Positions 5,236 through 7,806 of a stretch of 7,806 nucleotides of DNA are shown piece after piece. This DNA is from Prevotellaceae bacterium (lineage in GTDB: Bacteria > Bacteroidota > Bacteroidia > Bacteroidales > UBA932). Below the pieces are notes generated by a model. That model saw only the letters and a program-made list of their open reading frames with translations, had not been told where the DNA came from and did no database searches. Each line of letters opens with the position of its first letter. The stretch's first letter is position 1. The DNA lies in contig JAISRS010000149.1 in assembly GCA_031273485.1 (NCBI GenBank), forward strand, positions 1 through 7,806, written 5' to 3'. The position numbers were made by a program, and so were the translations under genes.

Positions 5236-5475
5236 TTTCAATGCGTAATCAAATGAAATTAATACTCTGCCTTTTTTCATAATATTATTACTATAATTTT
5301 AAATCCGGCTGCAAAGACATATATTTTTTAAAAGATACGAGGTAGAAATAAAAAAGTAGAAACAATAACTGTAAATTCTTTGAGATACTTGCGTTTAAAA
5401 GCCAACAATTTAAAAAACCACATTTTGGAATACATCATTTTTACGGCGATATCATCAGATTTCCAACAAATCAAT

Positions 5476-5483
5476 TAACTTTG
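5476..5483 (+). promoter_or_regulatory. Bacteroidota -7 promoter box for the DUF2851-nadE operon
   Basis: TAACTTTG matches TAnnTTTG exactly and is identical to the box at 831-838. No good TTTG is found 19-22 bases upstream (around 5450-5457), so the -33 element is weak or absent. The ATG at 5502 is only 18 bases after the box, which would leave a 5' leader of roughly ten bases. Confidence 0.6.
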
Positions 5484-5501
5484 GGCTTTTGAATTTAAAA
5501 A

Positions 5502-6791
5502 ATGAATGAAGATTTTCTACAGTTTATCTGGAAATTTAGATTATACGACATTTCCAACCTTAAAACCGATTCGGGAGAAGAAGTACAGGTGATTTCTGTC
5601 GGTATTCAAAATAAAAATTCGGGTCCGGATTTTTATGATGCAAAAATCAAAATAGGCGATACCGTCTGGGCGGGAACGGTGGAAGTTCATAAAAAATCGT
5701 CGGACTGGATTCATCACGGACATCAGAACGATAAAGCATATAATAATGTGATACTCCACGTTGTGGAGAAAAACGACACTGTTATAGAACGTGCGGGAGG
5801 CGAGGCGCTTCCGGCTTTGGAAATAACTTATCCCGAAACATTTAAACAGCGATATGAAGAACTTTGCGAATCGAAACATCATATTCCGTGTGCAAACTAT
5901 ATTTCCGGTGTGGATGCTTTTAAAATAAAATTCTGGCTACAGCGACTTGCCACCGAAAGACTGGAACGAAAAACAGAAGAAATAAACTCCCTGATTGACG
6001 TCACATACAATGATATAGAAGAAATATTTCATCATGTTCTGTTCAAACATTTCGGGTTTAAAACAAATGCGCTTCCGTTTGAAATGTTGGCGCGAAGCAT
6101 ATCCGCACAGATTTTGAGAAAATATCATCATTCGCTTCCGTTGCTTGAAGCGCTGTTGTTTGGTCAGGCGGGATTTCTCGGTTCCGAAACCGAAGATGAA
6201 TATTCCCGAAATTTGAAATCGGAATATGAGTTTTTGCAAAATAAACATAACCTCGTCCGGATGGATAAAACTCTGTGGAAGTACGCAAAACTGCGACCGG
6301 GAAATTTCCCCACTGTACGTATCGCTCAGATAGCCGCCTTATTTCACAAATATCAAAATCTGTGGGAAACGCTTATCCGTTTGGACGATATAAATGAAGT
6401 ATATGAATTTTTTGACGTCACTGCATCCGAATACTGGGAAAATCATTATGTTTTTGGAAAAATCTCGCCCGCGCGCCCTAAAAAACTCGGCAAAACAACC
6501 ATTGATATTTTGATTGTCAATGTACTGTCCCCAATGTTTTTTGCATATTCCGTTTATAAAGACGACGACAGGTTGAGAGAAAAAGCCATACATTTTCTGG
6601 AAATCGCAGGCGCCGAATCAAATTCCGCCGTTGACGAATGGCAAAGATATGGCATTAAACCATGTAACGCCCTTGAAAGTCAAGCATTATTGCATCTTAG
6701 TGCGGAATATTGTTCCAAACGAAAATGTTTAAAATGCGCCATTGGCAAAGATGTAATTCAAAATATAATAACACACAATAATTCTATATGA
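5502..6791 (+). CDS. DUF2851 family protein
   Basis: 429 residues, complete and of usual family length. The N-terminus is characteristic of the DUF2851 family of Bacteroidota: EDFLQFIWKFRLYD, then GIQNKNSGPDFYDAKIKIG, WAGTVEVHKKSSDWIHHGHQ and YNNVILHVVEKND (residues 3-90). The conserved GPDF, the W-G-VE-H-SSDW run and the HGH motif suggest a metal- or nucleic-acid-binding active site, but the biochemical role of the family is not established to my knowledge. The C-terminus has the conserved Cys cluster YCSKRKCLKCAIG (about residues 406-418), a possible metal site. No signal peptide or membrane helix is seen, so it is probably cytoplasmic. Its last codon overlaps the start of nadE by four bases (ATGA), indicating one transcript and coupled translation. 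Codon use and composition match the flanking genes. Confidence 0.92.
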   Translation: MNEDFLQFIWKFRLYDISNLKTDSGEEVQVISVGIQNKNSGPDFYDAKIKIGDTVWAGTVEVHKKSSDWIHHGHQNDKAYNNVILHVVEKNDTVIERAGGEALPALEITYPETFKQRYEELCESKHHIPCANYISGVDAFKIKFWLQRLATERLERKTEEINSLIDVTYNDIEEIFHHVLFKHFGFKTNALPFEMLARSISAQILRKYHHSLPLLEALLFGQAGFLGSETEDEYSRNLKSEYEFLQNKHNLVRMDKTLWKYAKLRPGNFPTVRIAQIAALFHKYQNLWETLIRLDDINEVYEFFDVTASEYWENHYVFGKISPARPKKLGKTTIDILIVNVLSPMFFAYSVYKDDDRLREKAIHFLEIAGAESNSAVDEWQRYGIKPCNALESQALLHLSAEYCSKRKCLKCAIGKDVIQNIITHNNSI

Positions 6792-7806
6792 ATCACGGAT
6801 TTATAAAAGTTGCTTCGGCAATTCCGGAAGTAAAAGTTGCAGACTGCGAATTTAACTCCTTCAAAATTCAAAAAATAATCGAACAGGCAGACTCTAAGGG
6901 AGTGGAAATAATCTGTTTCCCTGAACTGTCGATAAGCGCATATACCTGCGCCGATTTGTTTTTTCAGAAAACTTTGCTGGAAAGCGCCAAAAAATCATTG
7001 GTAAATTTGGTCGAAAATACCTCAACATTAAACATAATCTGCATAGTAGGCTTACCGTTAGTGTTGAACGATAAACTGTTTAACGTTGCGGCGGTATTCG
7101 CAAAAGGGAAAATATTGGGATTTGTCCCAAAAACATATTTGCCTAATTATTACGAATTTTATGAAAAAAGATGGTTTTCTTCGGCTAAAGATGCTGTAAA
7201 TAAAGAACTTTATTTAAATACGGAGGACTATAGCGACGGTATATCAAAGAAACCCATAGAAAGTCAATTCTGCGAGGCAGACAGGATTTCTAAACCGGAA
7301 TCTTCCATTGTAAATGAGGATTTAACAATTGATAAAAGTGACGAAATTGACGTCGAACGCCGAAAAATCGAATTTGTAGTCTCAGGACAAAATCCCTCGT
7401 CGGGAAACAACTACTACCCATTTACTTCCAAACTTATTTTTGGAAACGATAAAGTGAAATTTTCCATAGAAATATGCGAAGATTTATGGGCGCCCACCCC
7501 CCCAAGTTCGGGACATTGCCCGGCGGGTGCGCATCTTGTATTCAATCTTTCGGCAAGCAATGAATTGATTGGTAAACATATCTATAGAAAAGAATTAATA
7601 ATGCAACAGTCGGCAAAATGTATGGCGGGATATATTTATTCAGGTTCGGGTTGGGGGGAATCGACTACGGATATTGTGTTTTCCGGCAATGCAATAATTG
7701 CGGAAAACGGCGCAATACTGAACGAAGCCGAACGTTTTTCCTTTAGCGAACAGCTCGTTATCGCGGATATTGATGTGGACAGATTGAAGGTGAATCGCGC
7801 CCAAAA
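6788..7806 (+). CDS. nadE: Glutamine-dependent NAD+ synthetase, N-terminal part (runs off window end)
   Basis: The frame is open from ATG 6788 to the window end, about 339 residues. NadE makes NAD+ from deamido-NAD+ (NaAD), ATP and glutamine in the cytoplasm. The visible part is the nitrilase-fold glutaminase domain, with all three catalytic residues: Glu46 in FPELSISAYTCADLF, Lys115 in GFVPKTYLPNYYEFYEKRWF, and Cys230 in IEICEDLWAP. Further family motifs are NLSASNE, GYIYSGSGWGESTTDIVF and IAENGAIL. The ATP-dependent synthetase domain would lie beyond the window. Lys to Cys is 115 residues, while about 55 is usual in this family as I recall it (Glu52/Lys121/Cys176 in M. tuberculosis). About 60 extra, mostly polar and acidic residues lie near 135-195. 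A run of seven C at about 7495-7502 keeps the frame. Overlaps the DUF2851 stop by 4 bases. Confidence 0.95.
   Translation, partial: MNHGFIKVASAIPEVKVADCEFNSFKIQKIIEQADSKGVEIICFPELSISAYTCADLFFQKTLLESAKKSLVNLVENTSTLNIICIVGLPLVLNDKLFNVAAVFAKGKILGFVPKTYLPNYYEFYEKRWFSSAKDAVNKELYLNTEDYSDGISKKPIESQFCEADRISKPESSIVNEDLTIDKSDEIDVERRKIEFVVSGQNPSSGNNYYPFTSKLIFGNDKVKFSIEICEDLWAPTPPSSGHCPAGAHLVFNLSASNELIGKHIYRKELIMQQSAKCMAGYIYSGSGWGESTTDIVFSGNAIIAENGAILNEAERFSFSEQLVIADIDVDRLKVNRAQ

Larger units (their letters stand above)
4318..5501. other. Gene-free 1.2-kb interval between divergent operons, filled by a palindromic repeat island
   Basis: Bases 4433-5235 are a mosaic of GC-rich hairpin modules (listed separately); the flanks 4318-4432 and 5236-5501 are AT-rich. 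The only open frame of any size here, minus strand 4750-4941, runs entirely across repeat modules and is rejected. No transposase, tRNA or rRNA is visible. Bases 5236-5460 hold nothing I can name. The abrupt change from AT-rich to GC-rich DNA at both ends suggests the island arose or arrived separately from its flanks. Confidence 0.85.

Noticed and set aside
5236..5266. gtttcaatgcg... as a lone CRISPR repeat
   Set aside because: Only one occurrence, with no second copy or spacer; resemblance to gtttcaat-type repeats is superficial.

Overview
The window looks like chromosomal DNA of a Bacteroidota bacterium, probably of the order Bacteroidales. The support is a TAnnTTTG-type promoter box (TAACTTTG) ahead of two genes, A-rich start regions instead of strong Shine-Dalgarno sites, a DUF2851-family protein, a Bacteroidales-like glutamine-dependent NAD+ synthetase, and an ECF sigma / membrane anti-sigma / outer-membrane beta-barrel operon. 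Genus cannot be read from the sequence.

Left part (1-1626, plus strand). The window opens inside a gene of unknown function that ends at 375. A 504-base gene-free stretch follows, holding a heptamer repeat on the stop codon, an array of about 16 near-identical 9-11 bp units (501-660), and a promoter at 831-838. That promoter drives a 222-residue exported protein with a helical N-terminal half and a Lys/Ala-rich coiled tail. A perfect 12-bp terminator stem at 1592-1626 lies between this gene and the convergent operon.

Middle part (1719-4317, minus strand). In transcription order there is an ECF sigma factor (GTG start), a single-pass membrane protein that is very likely its anti-sigma factor, and an outer-membrane beta-barrel protein. 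The gaps are 11 and 23 bases, so this reads as one operon: a cell-surface signalling unit in which the membrane protein holds the sigma factor and the barrel is a co-regulated output or a sensor partner. The anti-sigma gene begins with a 21-bp duplication that creates three in-frame ATG codons.

Repeat island (about 4433-5235). Roughly 800 bases between the divergent sigma operon and the DUF2851 gene consist of GC-rich palindromic modules and carry no credible gene. A 37-bp hairpin unit is tandemly repeated five times and occurs twice more further on. A related module in the opposite orientation is built into four copies of a 79-82 bp unit. Between them sits a mirror-symmetric element (4697-4889) with 49-bp and 20-bp arms on one axis, each arm itself made of small hairpins. 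The hairpin stems of the two orientations differ by a compensatory base-pair change. This is the most unusual structure in the window.

Right part (5502-7806, plus strand). A complete DUF2851 gene overlaps by 4 bases (ATGA) the start of nadE, which runs off the window end. The glutaminase triad of NadE is intact, but the domain appears to carry about 60 extra residues between the catalytic Lys and Cys.
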